Source: Sphingosinithalassobacter sp. CS137 (GTDB taxonomy: Bacteria; Pseudomonadota; Alphaproteobacteria; Sphingomonadales; Sphingomonadaceae). Taken from it: DNA of 64,000 bases. Positions 1 to 9,555 of this stretch are shown in pieces. Position 1 is the first letter of the stretch; each line of letters starts with the position of its first letter. Location: positions 372,001 through 436,000 of the forward strand of contig NZ_CP060494.1 in the NCBI RefSeq assembly GCF_014334115.1, given 5' to 3'. The notes beneath the pieces were generated by a model. It was not told the DNA's origin. It did no database searches and saw only the letters and a program-made list of their open reading frames with translations. Both the position numbers and the translations under genes were made by a program.

Positions 1-1356
1 AAAGTCATGGCCGGGCTCGGCCGGTCGCTCGGCGCCACCGGCGCAATCGACGAAGCGGCGCTTTCCACCGCGCGCGCCGCGCTGTCGCGGTTCGCCATGC
101 TGACGCGCGAGATGCAGGTCACCAGCCTGCGTACCGTGGCGACCGCCGCCGTGCGCGAGGCATCGAACGGCGACGTGCTGATCGCCACGGCGAAGTCGCT
201 CGGGCTCGAGGTCGAGCTGCTTTCGGGAATGGACGAGGCGATGGGCGCGGGGATGGGGGTACTCTCGGGCATCCCGGACGCCGACGGGATCGTCGGCGAC
301 CTGGGCGGGGGCAGTCTCGAGCTCGTGCGCGTGGTGGCGGGCACCGTGACCGATCGCGCATCGTTCCCGCTGGGTGTGCTGCGCGTGGCGCCGTTCCGCG
401 AGAAGGGAAAGGCGGCGCTCGAACGCAAGGTTTCCGCGCTGTTGCACGAGGCCGGGTGGCTCGGCCGCGGCGCGGGTCTGCCTTTCTATCTGGTCGGCGG
501 ATCGTGGCGCGCGCTGGCGCGTCTCGACATGCATCTTTCCGGCTTTCCGCTGCCGGTGATCCACCAATATGCTATGTCGGCCGAGCAGGTGGCGCGCCTG
601 GGGCGAACGCTGAGCCATATTTCGAAGGGCAAGCTGCGCACCGTGCCGGGGCTTTCGAGCGGGCGCATCCCGACGCTCGGCGATGCCGCGGCGGTGCTGG
701 GGAGCGTGCTCAAGGCACTGGGATCGACCGAAACCGTCGTTTCCGCGTTCGGACTGCGCGAGGGGCTGGCGTTCGCGCGGCTCTCGATCGAGGAACGGCA
801 GCAGGATCCGCTGATCACCGTCGCGCGCGAGGAAGGTGCCCGGCTCGGCCGCTTTCCCGAACATGGCGATTTGCTGGACGCGTGGATCGCGCCGCTGTTC
901 GAAGCCGAACCTGCCGAGATGCAGCGGCTGCGCCATGCGGCCTGCCTGCTCGGCGATGTGGGCTGGCGGGCCAATCCGCAGTTCCGCGCCGAGCGCGGCA
1001 TGGAAACGGCGCTGCACGGCAATTGGGTGGCGATCGACGCGCGCGGGCGCGCGATTCTCGCGCAGGCGCTGTTCACGGCCTATGGCGGCGGCACGGAAAC
1101 GCCCGAGCCGCTGAACCAGCTCGCCGATGCCGCCGAGCTGGAGCGGGCCCAGCTTTGGGGCCTCGCGATCCGTCTTGGACAGCGGCTGAGCGGCGGCGTG
1201 GCCGCGCCGCTTCACCGCACCCGGCTGGATGCCGCACCGGGCGCAGTGCGGCTGACGATCCGCGCCGGCGACGAGGCGCTTTATGGCGAGGCGGTCGAGC
1301 GCCGCCACCGCGCGCTCGCCAACCGCATGGCGGCGGACGCCGTGGTGGCGGCGTGA
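1..1356 (+). CDS. ppx: Ppx/GppA-family exopolyphosphatase, 5' end cut by the window
   Basis: The frame is open from base 1, so the true start lies upstream; about 451 residues are present. The family hydrolyses inorganic polyphosphate or the pppGpp 5'-phosphate in the cytoplasm. The actin-like ATPase fold is visible: a phosphate-loop-like GDLGGGSLELV about 100 residues in, preceded by the AAVREASNG stretch, followed by LVGGSWRALARL. The C-terminal half is helical, as in the longer exopolyphosphatases, and ends in AADAVVAA. In alphaproteobacteria this gene usually follows ppk1, which would lie just outside the window; that is inference. Choice between ppx and gppA rests on length and the alphaproteobacterial pattern, so the symbol is tentative. 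Confidence 0.85.
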   Translation, partial: KVMAGLGRSLGATGAIDEAALSTARAALSRFAMLTREMQVTSLRTVATAAVREASNGDVLIATAKSLGLEVELLSGMDEAMGAGMGVLSGIPDADGIVGDLGGGSLELVRVVAGTVTDRASFPLGVLRVAPFREKGKAALERKVSALLHEAGWLGRGAGLPFYLVGGSWRALARLDMHLSGFPLPVIHQYAMSAEQVARLGRTLSHISKGKLRTVPGLSSGRIPTLGDAAAVLGSVLKALGSTETVVSAFGLREGLAFARLSIEERQQDPLITVAREEGARLGRFPEHGDLLDAWIAPLFEAEPAEMQRLRHAACLLGDVGWRANPQFRAERGMETALHGNWVAIDARGRAILAQALFTAYGGGTETPEPLNQLADAAELERAQLWGLAIRLGQRLSGGVAAPLHRTRLDAAPGAVRLTIRAGDEALYGEAVERRHRALANRMAADAVVAA

Positions 1357-1515
1357 CGCACGTCAGTTCGAGCAGGTCGCCGAGCGCAGAATGAACGAAC
1401 GATTCGGCTGCAGATCGATTCGACCGGGCACCGAGCGGGAATAGCCGAACTCCTCGCAGGCCTCGCAGGCGAAATGCGTACAGCCACCGGCGCTGCGAAG
1501 CGAAATGCGTGCGGC

Positions 1516-1809
1516 TCAGCCGCAGGTCACTTCGATGATGATGCCCTGACCGTTGGTGACGAGATTCAGCCGGTCTTCGCGGTAATCCATCGTGATCGGC
1601 TGACCCTGCTCATAGACGCGTACCATTTCGGCACCGGCGACTCGCCGCGCTTCCTGCCGGGTCGCTTCCGCACGCTGGCCGATGAACGTCTGCGCCGGCG
1701 CGGCGTCGCAGCTGCCGTTCGCCGGCGGAGTGGGGGCGGGCTCGCCACCGTCCTGCATCGTGCAGGCGGCAAGGGTGACCGCGGCGGCCGAAAGTGTGAG
1801 GCGGATCAT
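1516..1809 (-). CDS. I78-family peptidase inhibitor lipoprotein
   Basis: A 97-residue protein starting at the ATG that overlaps the stop of rnd by four bases. Residues 1-15 form a lipoprotein signal and LAAC (13-16) is the lipobox, so it is probably lipidated at Cys16 and sits in the envelope. A Pro/Gly-rich linker follows, then the compact I78 fold: a Cys near 34, the FIGQ motif near 52-55, and the C-terminal DRLNLVTNGQGIIIEVTCG containing the second conserved Cys. I78 proteins inhibit serine proteases. Translational coupling to rnd is suggested by the overlap but there is no obvious functional link. A reading frame continues after its TGA, described among the findings. Confidence 0.82.
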   Translation of the reverse strand: MIRLTLSAAAVTLAACTMQDGGEPAPTPPANGSCDAAPAQTFIGQRAEATRQEARRVAGAEMVRVYEQGQPITMDYREDRLNLVTNGQGIIIEVTCG

Positions 1810-2981
1810 GACGTCTCCTCGGTTCGAGTCATCTTGAGCTTGCCGTTGCGGACGGTGAACCCGAGCTGACCTTCGACCAGCGCCAGCGCATCGCGTCCGA
1901 ACTGTTCGTAGCGCCAACCCTCGAGGATCGCCAATCGATCCCGCTGGCCCGCGGCGAGCGCCTCGAGATCGTCCGATCGGGCGAGCAGCCGCGCGGCGAC
2001 GTTGATGTCGCGCGCACGAATCTTGAGCAGCAGCTTGAGGAGATCGGCGACGAGGGCGCCATCCTTGCCGAGCGAAGGCTTGCGCTCGTCGCGCGTCGGC
2101 AGCTCGTCCTTGCCGAGCGGCTGGGCTTCGGCGAGCGACGCCATCAGCCGCCCGCCGATATCGTTCGAGGCCCATGCGGCGGAAAGGCCGCGCACGCGCG
2201 CGAGATCCGCCTGCTTCTTCGGCGGATTGCCGGCGAGATCGGCGAGCGTCTCGTCCTTCACGATACGGCCGCGCGGAAGATCCTTGCCTTGCGCCTCGAG
2301 CTCGCGCCAGCGCGCGAGCGCCTTCAGCCGGCCGAGCACATCGGCCTTGCGACTGGCGATGCGCACGCGCTGCCAGGCGAGATCGGGGTCATTGCGATAG
2401 TTTTCGGGATTGGCGATCCGCTCCATCTCCTCGTCCAGCCAGGCGCCGCGGCCGGACTTGCGGAGCTTTTCGAGCATCTTGGGAAAGATGCGGCTGAGGT
2501 GAGTCACGTCGGCGATCGCATAGTCGATCTGGCGCTTGTCGAGCGGGCGGCGGCTCCAGTCGGTGAAACGGGCGCCCTTGTCGACCGAGATGCCGAGATA
2601 GGTGTCGACCAGATTCGAATAGCCGATCTGTTCGCCCTGGCCGAGCGCCATCGCCGCGATCTGGGTGTCGAACATCGGATGCGGGGTCGTGCCGGTGAGA
2701 TTATAGACGATCTCGACGTCCTGGCCGCCGGCATGGAAGATCTTGAGGACGTCCTCGTTCTTCGTCAGCAGGTCGAGCAGCGGGGTGAGATCGATCCCCG
2801 GCGCCAGCGGGTCGACCGCGGCGGCCTCCTCGTCGTCGGCGATCTGGATCAGGCAGAGCTCGGGCCAGTAGCTGTTCTCGCGCATGAACTCGGTGTCCAC
2901 GCAGAGATAGGGCTTGGTGGCGAAGCGGGAGCAAAGGTTCGCGAGGGCGGCGGAGTCCTCGATCAGGCCGTGTATGTGCAT
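1806..2981 (-). CDS. rnd: Ribonuclease D
   Basis: A 391-residue 3'-5' exoribonuclease that trims the 3' ends of stable RNAs, including tRNA precursors. The N-terminal DEDDy exonuclease domain shows CVDTEF (Exo I, Asp and Glu), [10 protein letters not shown] (Exo II) and YAIADVTHL (Exo III, Tyr and Asp). HRDC-type helical domains follow from about residue 205 to the end. The frame also has a GTG one codon upstream of the chosen ATG. The gene is divergent from aspS across a 180-base gap, and its last bases overlap the start of the I78 lipoprotein gene. Confidence 0.93.
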   Translation of the reverse strand: MHIHGLIEDSAALANLCSRFATKPYLCVDTEFMRENSYWPELCLIQIADDEEAAAVDPLAPGIDLTPLLDLLTKNEDVLKIFHAGGQDVEIVYNLTGTTPHPMFDTQIAAMALGQGEQIGYSNLVDTYLGISVDKGARFTDWSRRPLDKRQIDYAIADVTHLSRIFPKMLEKLRKSGRGAWLDEEMERIANPENYRNDPDLAWQRVRIASRKADVLGRLKALARWRELEAQGKDLPRGRIVKDETLADLAGNPPKKQADLARVRGLSAAWASNDIGGRLMASLAEAQPLGKDELPTRDERKPSLGKDGALVADLLKLLLKIRARDINVAARLLARSDDLEALAAGQRDRLAILEGWRYEQFGRDALALVEGQLGFTVRNGKLKMTRTEETS

Positions 2982-3054
2982 CACGGCCCTTTAGACCGGT
3001 GCGTGCGGCTTGACAAAGGGCCGTGCTGCGGGGATTCGCGCGGCCACGGTTTTC

Positions 3055-3141
3055 ACCCGTCATTTCCGGCAGCGGCCGGAGTCTCTTTGCCTCCCAAGCG
3101 CGCGCTTGCGGCACGAGATCCCGGCATTCGCCGGAACGACG
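3055..3141. repeat. Dispersed intergenic repeat with imperfect inverted ends
   Basis: Between rnd and aspS lies CCGTCATTTCCGGC at one end and GCCGGAACGACGG at the other, an imperfect inverted repeat with about 60 bases between the arms. This cattcgccggaacgacgg type of sequence is familiar as a family of short palindromic intergenic elements in alphaproteobacterial genomes. Only one copy is visible here, so family membership is inference. It lies in the transcribed leader or just upstream of aspS. Confidence 0.5.
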
Positions 3142-3161
3142 GCTTATCAACGAGAGACGTC

Positions 3162-5012
3162 ATGCACCCGTATCGCACGCACACTTGCGGCCAGCTCACC
3201 GCCGACGCCGTCGGGCAGGAGGTCCGCCTTTCGGGCTGGGTTCATCGCAAGCGCGACCATGGCGACCTCGTGTTCATCGACCTGCGCGACCATTATGGCG
3301 TTACGCAGATCGTCACCGAAGTCGATGGCCCTGCATTTGCGGTGATCGAATCGCTGCGCAGCGAATCGGTGGTGACGATCACCGGAAAGGTCGTCGGGCG
3401 TGCCGCCGAGGCAGTGAACCCGAACCTGCCGACGGGGCAGATCGAAGTGCGTGCGCTGGACGCGACGGTGCAGAGCCAGGCGCAGGAGCTGCCGCTGCCG
3501 GTGTTCGGCGACAGCGAATATCCCGAGGATATCCGGCTGCGCTATCGCTACCTCGATCTGCGGCGCGAGAAGGTGCACAAGAACATCGTCCTGCGTTCGA
3601 ACGTGATCTCCAGCCTGCGCCGTCGGATGATCGAGCAGGGCTTCACCGAATTCCAGACGCCGATCCTGACCGCGTCGAGCCCCGAAGGCGCGCGCGACTA
3701 TCTCGTCCCCAGCCGCGTCCATCCGGGCAAATTCTACGCGCTGCCGCAGGCGCCGCAGATGTTCAAGCAGCTGCTGATGGTCGCCGGCTTCGACAAATAT
3801 TTTCAGATCGCACCGTGTTTTCGCGACGAGGATGCGCGCGCCGACCGGTCGCCCGGGGAATTCTATCAGCTCGACTTCGAGATGAGCTATGTGACGCAGG
3901 ACGATGTGTTCGCCGCCATCGAGCCGGTGCTGCACGGCGTGTTCGAGGAGTTTGCCGACTGGGAGGGCAAGGGTCGCAGCGTCAGCCCGCTGCCGTTCAA
4001 GCGCATCCCGTATCGCGAATCGATGCTGAAATACGGCAACGACAAGCCCGACCTGCGCAACCCGATCGTCATCACCGACGTGTCGAAGCATTTCGAGGGG
4101 TCGGGCTTCGGCCGCTTCGCCTCGATCGTCGAGGCGGGCGACGTGGTGCGCGCGATCCCCGCGCCGGGCACCGCCGAGCAGAGCCGCAAATTCTTCGACG
4201 ATATGAACAGCTGGGCGCAGTCGGAAGGCTTTCCGGGGCTCGGCTATGCGACGCGCAAGGGCGGCGAATGGGGCGGCCCGATCGCCAAGAACCACGGCCC
4301 GGAGAAGATGGACGCGCTGGCGAATGAGCTCGGGCTGGGGCCCGACGACGGCATCTTCTTCGCCGCTGGCAAGGAAGCGCAGGCGGCGAAGCTCGCGGGC
4401 CTTGCGCGGACGCGCGTCGGGGAGACGCTGGGGCTGATCGACAAAAGCCGGTTCGAATTCTGCTGGATCGTCGACTTCCCGATGTTCGAATATGACGAGG
4501 ACGCCAAGAAGGTCGATTTCAGCCACAACCCCTTCTCGATGCCGCAGGGCGAGCTGGAAGCGCTGGAGACCAAGGATCCGCTCGATATCCTGGCCTGGCA
4601 GTACGACATCGTCTGCAACGGCGTGGAGCTGTCGTCCGGAGCGATCCGGAACCACCGCCCGGACATCATGTACAAGGCGTTCGAGATCGCCGGCTATACC
4701 AAGGAAGACGTCGACACGAACTTCGCGGGCATGATCAACGCGTTCAAGTTCGGCGCGCCGCCGCATGGCGGATCGGCGCCGGGCGTCGACCGCATCGTGA
4801 TGCTGCTCGCCGACGAGCCGAACATCCGCGAAGTGATCGCCTTCCCGATGACGCAGCGTGCCGAGGACCTGATGATGGGCGCGCCGAGCGAGGTTTCCGA
4901 GAAGCAGCTCAAGGAACTGCATATCCGGCTCGCGCCCTCGGTGGCGGCGGAGAAGGCGAAGAAGGACGCGTCCGAGCTGGTGGCGCCCGAGGGCACCACC
5001 CCGCAGCCCTGA
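3162..5012 (+). CDS. aspS: Aspartyl-tRNA synthetase (bacterial type)
   Basis: A 616-residue class II synthetase, the expected length for the bacterial type, that charges tRNA-Asp. The start ATG gives [12 protein letters not shown]; the open frame runs much further upstream but only as a shadow of rnd. Domains in order: anticodon-binding OB fold (about 1-110, with [18 protein letters not shown]), class II motif 1 near 150-170, motif 2 [11 protein letters not shown], the bacterial GAD insertion (about 290-420), and motif 3 [18 protein letters not shown] near the C-terminus. Most alphaproteobacteria have a non-discriminating enzyme that also charges tRNA-Asn, working with GatCAB; that cannot be settled here. 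Confidence 0.97.
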   Translation: MHPYRTHTCGQLTADAVGQEVRLSGWVHRKRDHGDLVFIDLRDHYGVTQIVTEVDGPAFAVIESLRSESVVTITGKVVGRAAEAVNPNLPTGQIEVRALDATVQSQAQELPLPVFGDSEYPEDIRLRYRYLDLRREKVHKNIVLRSNVISSLRRRMIEQGFTEFQTPILTASSPEGARDYLVPSRVHPGKFYALPQAPQMFKQLLMVAGFDKYFQIAPCFRDEDARADRSPGEFYQLDFEMSYVTQDDVFAAIEPVLHGVFEEFADWEGKGRSVSPLPFKRIPYRESMLKYGNDKPDLRNPIVITDVSKHFEGSGFGRFASIVEAGDVVRAIPAPGTAEQSRKFFDDMNSWAQSEGFPGLGYATRKGGEWGGPIAKNHGPEKMDALANELGLGPDDGIFFAAGKEAQAAKLAGLARTRVGETLGLIDKSRFEFCWIVDFPMFEYDEDAKKVDFSHNPFSMPQGELEALETKDPLDILAWQYDIVCNGVELSSGAIRNHRPDIMYKAFEIAGYTKEDVDTNFAGMINAFKFGAPPHGGSAPGVDRIVMLLADEPNIREVIAFPMTQRAEDLMMGAPSEVSEKQLKELHIRLAPSVAAEKAKKDASELVAPEGTTPQP

Positions 5013-5031
5013 CGCATCCGGACGGGCGGGG

Positions 5032-5661
5032 TCAGGCCGGGGCGAAGTTCCCGGCCTCGTCCATCACGTGGAGCACGCCGTCGCTGATCGCGAAATAGGC
5101 GCCGCGGATCTTGAGCTTTCCGGCCGCCTCGCGCTCGGGAATGCAGGGGAAGGTGCGCAGATTCGCGATCGAGACGCGCACCGTTTCGAGTTCGAGCGCG
5201 CGCACCGCGGCTTCGCCCTCGCCATGTTCGGCGATCACCCGTTCGCGCGCTTCGTCGAGCAGGTCGACCCAATGATCGATGAAGCCGCCCGCGCCAGGGG
5301 CCTTGCCGTCGAACACCTGGGTCAGCGCGGCATGCACGCCGCCGCACATGCCGTGGCCGAGGATCACGATCTCCTCCACCTCAAGCTGGGTGACGGCGAA
5401 TTCGAGCGCGGCGGAGACGCCATGACGCTTCCCGTCCAGCTCGAAGGGCGGGACCAGATTGGCGACGTTGCGGACGACGAAGATCTCGCCGGCAGTGGTG
5501 TCGAAGATCTGCGCCGGATCGACTCGGCTGTCCGAGCAGGCGATGACCATCACCTTCGGGCTCTGGCCGCCGACCAGTTCTTCCCAGCGAGCGCGTTCGC
5601 GGGTCCAGGCAGTCGCGCGGAACCGCTGATAACCGGCGACGAGATCCGAGAATGAAGCCAC
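5032..5661 (-). CDS. can: Beta-class carbonic anhydrase
   Basis: A 209-residue cytoplasmic zinc enzyme interconverting CO2 and bicarbonate. The zinc ligands are all present: Cys42 and Asp44 within ACSDSRVDP, and His103 and Cys106 within LGHGMCGG. The VRNVANLVPP and HGVSAALEFAV stretches are the usual surroundings of the active site. The start is GTG, chosen because GGAGG lies eight bases before it. It converges on aspS with only a 19-base gap and is divergent from lipA. Regulation is not visible. Confidence 0.95.
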   Translation of the reverse strand: MASFSDLVAGYQRFRATAWTRERARWEELVGGQSPKVMVIACSDSRVDPAQIFDTTAGEIFVVRNVANLVPPFELDGKRHGVSAALEFAVTQLEVEEIVILGHGMCGGVHAALTQVFDGKAPGAGGFIDHWVDLLDEARERVIAEHGEGEAAVRALELETVRVSIANLRTFPCIPEREAAGKLKIRGAYFAISDGVLHVMDEAGNFAPA

Positions 5662-5821
5662 GTGATTGTCCTCCGCTTGACCGGCTCGCGATGGTGCCGG
5701 CTCTGTTTCGCCTGGCGGGTTAGAAGAAAGCGGAGCGGTTCGACAAGCGCGACCGCAAGGATGAGGGTCGCAACGTGGGCGCGAGGTTGTGAGCGGGCGC
5801 AGCGCTCGCTATCTGCTTCGC

Positions 5822-6760
5822 ATGAACGAGCACAGCCCGCTGCCCCAGCCGACTCAGCGCCCAGAGCGTCAGCGCAAGCCCGACTGGATCCGCGTGAAGG
5901 CGCCGACGTCGGTCGGCTTTGCGGAGACCAAGGCGCTGATGCGCGCGAAGAACCTCGCCACCGTGTGCGAGGAAGCAGCGTGCCCGAACATCGGCGAGTG
6001 CTGGTCGAAGAAACACGCCACCGTGATGATCCTGGGCGACACCTGCACGCGCGCCTGTGCTTTCTGCAACGTGAAGACCGGCATGCCGCGGATGGTCGAC
6101 CCCAAGGAGCCCCAGCATGTCGCCGACGTGGCGGTGCAGATGGGGCTCGAGCATATCGTGATCACTTCGGTCGATCGCGACGACCTGCCCGACGGCGGGG
6201 CGGGGCAATTCGTCAAGGTGATCCGGGCACTGCGCGAGCAGGCGCCGAAGACGACGATCGAGATCCTGACGCCCGATTTCCGCAACAAGCACGAACGGGC
6301 GATCGAGATGATCGTCGAGGCGCGCCCCGATGTGTTCAACCACAATCTCGAGACGGTGCCGCGCAACTATCCGACGATCCGCCCCGGCGCGCGCTATTAT
6401 GCCTCGCTGCGGCTGCTGGAGACGGTGAAGAAACTCGACCCGTCGATCTTCACCAAATCGGGCATCATGCTGGGGCTGGGCGAGCAGCGGCTCGAAGTTC
6501 ATCAGGTGATGGACGACATGCGCTCGGCCGACATCGATTTTCTGACCATGGGCCAGTATCTCCAGCCGACTCCCAAACACGCCAAGGTGGAGGATTTCGT
6601 GACGCCGCAGGCGTTCGATGCCTATGCCGCCGTGGCACGGGCCAAGGGCTTCCTGCTGGTCGCATCCTCCCCGCTTACGCGCTCGAGCTATCACGCCGGC
6701 GACGATTTCGAGCGGATGCGCGCGGCGCGCGAAGCGAAGCTTTCCCGTTCGGCGAAGTGA
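5822..6760 (+). CDS. lipA: Lipoyl synthase
   Basis: A 312-residue radical SAM enzyme that inserts two sulfurs into octanoyl groups on lipoyl-dependent enzymes. It has the auxiliary cluster motif [12 protein letters not shown], the radical SAM motif CTRACAFC, and the C-terminal RSSYHAG that ligates the sacrificial cluster. A GTG 33 bases upstream would add eleven residues; the ATG was preferred because it gives the usual short N-terminus. The stop is followed immediately by the start of the CoQ-binding protein gene, so the two are probably cotranscribed. Confidence 0.96.
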   Translation: MNEHSPLPQPTQRPERQRKPDWIRVKAPTSVGFAETKALMRAKNLATVCEEAACPNIGECWSKKHATVMILGDTCTRACAFCNVKTGMPRMVDPKEPQHVADVAVQMGLEHIVITSVDRDDLPDGGAGQFVKVIRALREQAPKTTIEILTPDFRNKHERAIEMIVEARPDVFNHNLETVPRNYPTIRPGARYYASLRLLETVKKLDPSIFTKSGIMLGLGEQRLEVHQVMDDMRSADIDFLTMGQYLQPTPKHAKVEDFVTPQAFDAYAAVARAKGFLLVASSPLTRSSYHAGDDFERMRAAREAKLSRSAK

Positions 6761-7270
6761 ATGCCCAAACATACCGAGACCCGCAGCCTGCCGTACAGCC
6801 CGGAGCAGATGTTCGATCTGGTCGCGGACGTGCGCCGCTATCCCGAGTTTCTGCCCTGGGTGGTGGCGATGCGCATCCGCTCCGACAGCGAAACGGCGAC
6901 GGTCGCGGACATGATCGTCGGCTTCAAGGGCCTGCGCGAAACCTTCACCTCGAAGGTGGAGAAGCAGCGGCCGAGCCATATTCGAGTCGATTATGTCGAC
7001 GGGCCGCTGAAATATCTCAATAACGACTGGCAGTTCCGATCGAACGGAACGGGCGGCTGCGAAGTCGAGTTCTGCGTCGATTTCGCGTTCAAGAACCGAG
7101 TGTTCGAGATGCTGGCGGGGCAAGTGTTCGATCGCGCGTTGCGCAAGATGATCAATGCGTTCGAGGAACGCGCCGCGCAGCTCTATGGCGCGGGCGCTTC
7201 CTCGGGGGGCGCTTCCTCGGACGGCGGATCGCCCGGCATCAGCAGCTCGAGCGCGCACAACGCCGCCTGA
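6761..7270 (+). CDS. Coenzyme Q-binding START-domain protein (Coq10/RatA family)
   Basis: A 169-residue SRPBCC/START-like protein. The opening MPKHTETRSLPYSPEQMFDL and the YPEFLPWV motif are diagnostic of the Coq10/RatA family, which binds ubiquinone in a hydrophobic pocket and supports respiration. It directly follows lipA with no gap, an arrangement common in alphaproteobacteria. The family core ends near residue 145 (LRKMINAFEERAAQLYG); the remaining low-complexity Gly/Ser/Ala tail is the part that overlaps the convergent cinA gene by 88 bases. Confidence 0.9.
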   Translation: MPKHTETRSLPYSPEQMFDLVADVRRYPEFLPWVVAMRIRSDSETATVADMIVGFKGLRETFTSKVEKQRPSHIRVDYVDGPLKYLNNDWQFRSNGTGGCEVEFCVDFAFKNRVFEMLAGQVFDRALRKMINAFEERAAQLYGAGASSGGASSDGGSPGISSSSAHNAA

Positions 7271-7731
7271 AGGCGGATGCCGCCGCGGCCGTTGTCTTCA
7301 AAGTGGCGCGAGTCGGCCACCACGTGCGACGGATCGGCGCCACGTTCGGCCCGCGCGAACACCACGGTTCCCACCGGCTTCTTCTCGCTGCCCCCGCCGG
7401 GCCCCGCGATACCCGTGATCGCGACCGCGACATCGGCCTCGCTCTTCGTGAGCGCGCCCTGCGCCATGCTCCAGGCGACTGCGATCGAGACCGCGCCGAA
7501 GGTCTCGAGCACGTCCTGGCTGACCTTCAGAATGTCGAGCTTGGCGTCGTTCGAATAGGTAACGAACCCCGCTTCGAACACGTCGGACGCACCGGGAAGC
7601 TCGGTCAGCGCCGCCGAGACCAGCCCGCCGGTGCAGCTTTCGGCGACGGCGATCCGCCTGCCGCGCGCGCGGTTCGCCTCGAGCACGCGGCGCGCGGCTT
7701 CGACCAGTTGCTCAGGCAGCAGTGCGTCCAT
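7183..7731 (-). CDS. pncC: CinA C-terminal domain protein, nicotinamide-nucleotide amidase
   Basis: A 182-residue stand-alone CinA C-terminal domain. The family deamidates nicotinamide mononucleotide to nicotinate mononucleotide in NAD salvage. Signature motifs are AESCTGGLVSAALTELPGAS, the following GFVTYSNDAK, and GIAGPGGGSEKKPVGTVVFA. It lacks the N-terminal MoCF domain of full CinA. The last twenty residues are acidic and Pro-rich (PPSEEAPPEEAPAP) and are encoded antisense to the tail of the CoQ-binding gene. It lies six bases after the start region of the secreted protein gene that precedes it in the same direction. Confidence 0.92.
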   Translation of the reverse strand: MDALLPEQLVEAARRVLEANRARGRRIAVAESCTGGLVSAALTELPGASDVFEAGFVTYSNDAKLDILKVSQDVLETFGAVSIAVAWSMAQGALTKSEADVAVAITGIAGPGGGSEKKPVGTVVFARAERGADPSHVVADSRHFEDNGRGGIRLQAALCALELLMPGDPPSEEAPPEEAPAP

Positions 7732-7737
7732 GCTCGG

Positions 7738-8310
7738 TCAGCCTGCCGCCGCCGGACAGATGCGGAACGGCAGCGGACTGCCGTCGCCCTCCTCGCCGTC
7801 GCGGTTCGCCTGCGCCAGCCCGAGTTCGGCCAGCATCACGGTGATGCCCGCGAGATTCTCGGCCGGAAGCGGTTCGAGCAGGCGGAGCGCACGATCGAGC
7901 GGGGCGCACACCTCGGGCTTGATTTCCTGTGCGAGCGCCGGGGCGACGAGCGCATCTAGCATCGTCGTGAGGATTTCCGGCTGGCTGGCGAATTGCGCGG
8001 GGATCGTCTCGCCATCCTTGTTGGCGATGCTCAGGATCGCGCGGACCGCATCGGGTGTCCGGAGCTGCGCGGCCTCGCGATAGCGCTGCACCATCGCTTC
8101 GCCGCGGGTCGCGAGGAAGGAGGTTTCCCCGAGCACCGGCGTGCACGTCTGCCGCGCGGTCGAGAGGGCGGCAGGAGCCAGGAGGAGCGCGATCGATTCG
8201 ACATCCGTACGCGAGAGGCACTGTGCCTGCGTCGCTTGCTGCGCATGTGCCGAAGTGGCGGCCAGAGCGGCCCAAGCCGCAACCGCGGCAGTAATTCCCT
8301 TGCGCTTCAC
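7738..8310 (-). CDS. Hypothetical exported protein
   Basis: A 190-residue protein of unknown function. The first 23 residues are a Sec signal peptide with a positively charged start (MKRKG), a hydrophobic core and an AHA-type cleavage site. The mature part is mainly helical, contains four cysteines (CLS, CTPV, VCAPL, ICPAAAG) that could form disulfides in the periplasm, and has no transmembrane segment. Its ATG overlaps the ispDF stop by four bases and cinA follows six bases after its end, so it is translated within an ispDF-orphan-cinA operon. I do not recognise the family. Confidence 0.75.
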   Translation of the reverse strand: MKRKGITAAVAAWAALAATSAHAQQATQAQCLSRTDVESIALLLAPAALSTARQTCTPVLGETSFLATRGEAMVQRYREAAQLRTPDAVRAILSIANKDGETIPAQFASQPEILTTMLDALVAPALAQEIKPEVCAPLDRALRLLEPLPAENLAGITVMLAELGLAQANRDGEEGDGSPLPFRICPAAAG

Positions 8311-9461
8311 AGGCTTGTCTCCGGCAATCTAATGGTTGCGATGGCGTGGGCCGCCATGCCCTCGCCGCGGCCGGTGAATCCGAGCCGCTCGGTCGTGGTG
8401 GCCTTGATGCTAATCCGCTCCACCGGCAGCCGCAACAGACCCGCGACGCCAGCGCGGATCGCCTCACGGTGCGGTCCGATCTTTGGCGCCTCGCAGATGA
8501 TGGTGCAGTCGACGAAGTCGATGATCCCGCCGCGCGCCGTGACCAGCTCTGCTGCACGCTCCAGGAACCGGCCGGAGGCGGCGCCGCGCCACTGCGGATC
8601 GCTCGGCGGGAAATGCATGCCGATGTCTCCGGCGGCGATCGTCCCGAGCAGCGCGTCGGTAATCGCATGGAGCACCACATCGGCATCGCTATGGCCGGAG
8701 AGGCCGCGATCGTGCGGGATCAGGATGCCGCCCAGCCACAGCTCCTCGCCCTCGGCGAAGCGATGGACATCATATCCGGCGGCGCTGCGCGAGATCATCG
8801 CGCTGCCATGCCGCCGCTCGGCGGACGCGAAATCCTCGGCATGCGTGACTTTTTCCAACAGGGGGTCTCCGGGAACCACGGTTACTACATGGCCGCTGTC
8901 GCGCACCATCTGCGCGTCATCGGTTGCATCGATACCCTGCGGCCAGCTGCGGTGCGCGGCAAGCGCGGCGTCGAACGCGAACGCCTGCGGCGTCTGAACG
9001 CGGTACAGGCGATCGCGCGAAACGGTCTCGCCCATCGCATCGTCGTAGCGGACAAGCGTGTCCGCGACCGGCAGGGCAGGGACGGCGCCCTCGACTCTGT
9101 TCAGGGCAGCCAACAGTCGATCGATGACCGCCGGCGGCAGGAACGGGCGCGCCGCGTCGTGGATGAGCACGCGCGCCACATCGCCCTCGCGCGCCAGCGC
9201 CTCCAGGCCGTTGCGAACCGATTCGCGACGAGTCGTTCCGCCGATGACGAACGCGGCGTCCCCAAGCGTATCGGAAAGCAGTTGTTCCTGACCGGGGCCG
9301 ATCACCACCAGCACCGAATCGATCGCCGGATGCGCGGCGAGCGTGGCGTGGCTGTGGGCAAGCATCGGCTTGCCCGCGAGTGGCGCGAATTGCTTGGGGA
9401 TCGTGCCGCCGGCGCGGGTTCCCTGTCCTGCGGCGACGATCAGCGCGACGGTGCGGCTCAT
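8307..9461 (-). CDS. ispDF: Bifunctional IspD-IspF of the MEP isoprenoid pathway
   Basis: A 384-residue fusion of 2-C-methyl-D-erythritol 4-phosphate cytidylyltransferase (about 1-225) and the 2,4-cyclodiphosphate synthase (about 226-384). IspD shows [15 protein letters not shown] for CTP binding, [10 protein letters not shown] and VQTPQAF. IspF begins at [19 protein letters not shown] with the metal-binding D-x-H, then [18 protein letters not shown] and [14 protein letters not shown]. The fusion is well known in alphaproteobacteria and channels steps that are not adjacent in the pathway. The frame extends 38 codons upstream but [12 protein letters not shown] is the family's start. Divergent from dusB with 94 bases between. 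Confidence 0.97.
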   Translation of the reverse strand: MSRTVALIVAAGQGTRAGGTIPKQFAPLAGKPMLAHSHATLAAHPAIDSVLVVIGPGQEQLLSDTLGDAAFVIGGTTRRESVRNGLEALAREGDVARVLIHDAARPFLPPAVIDRLLAALNRVEGAVPALPVADTLVRYDDAMGETVSRDRLYRVQTPQAFAFDAALAAHRSWPQGIDATDDAQMVRDSGHVVTVVPGDPLLEKVTHAEDFASAERRHGSAMISRSAAGYDVHRFAEGEELWLGGILIPHDRGLSGHSDADVVLHAITDALLGTIAAGDIGMHFPPSDPQWRGAASGRFLERAAELVTARGGIIDFVDCTIICEAPKIGPHREAIRAGVAGLLRLPVERISIKATTTERLGFTGRGEGMAAHAIATIRLPETSL

Positions 9462-9555
9462 GGCGGCGCGCCGTAGCGCAGCGCGCAGCCGCCCGCCAGC
9501 CTTGCCAATCAGCGCTTGTGCCTTTAGCCGCCACTGCCTATTTTTCGGGCACATC

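Noticed and set aside
2289..3161. Long in-frame extension before aspS
   Set aside because: It is antisense to rnd and the translation lacks homology to AspRS; the ATG at 3162 gives the family's start.
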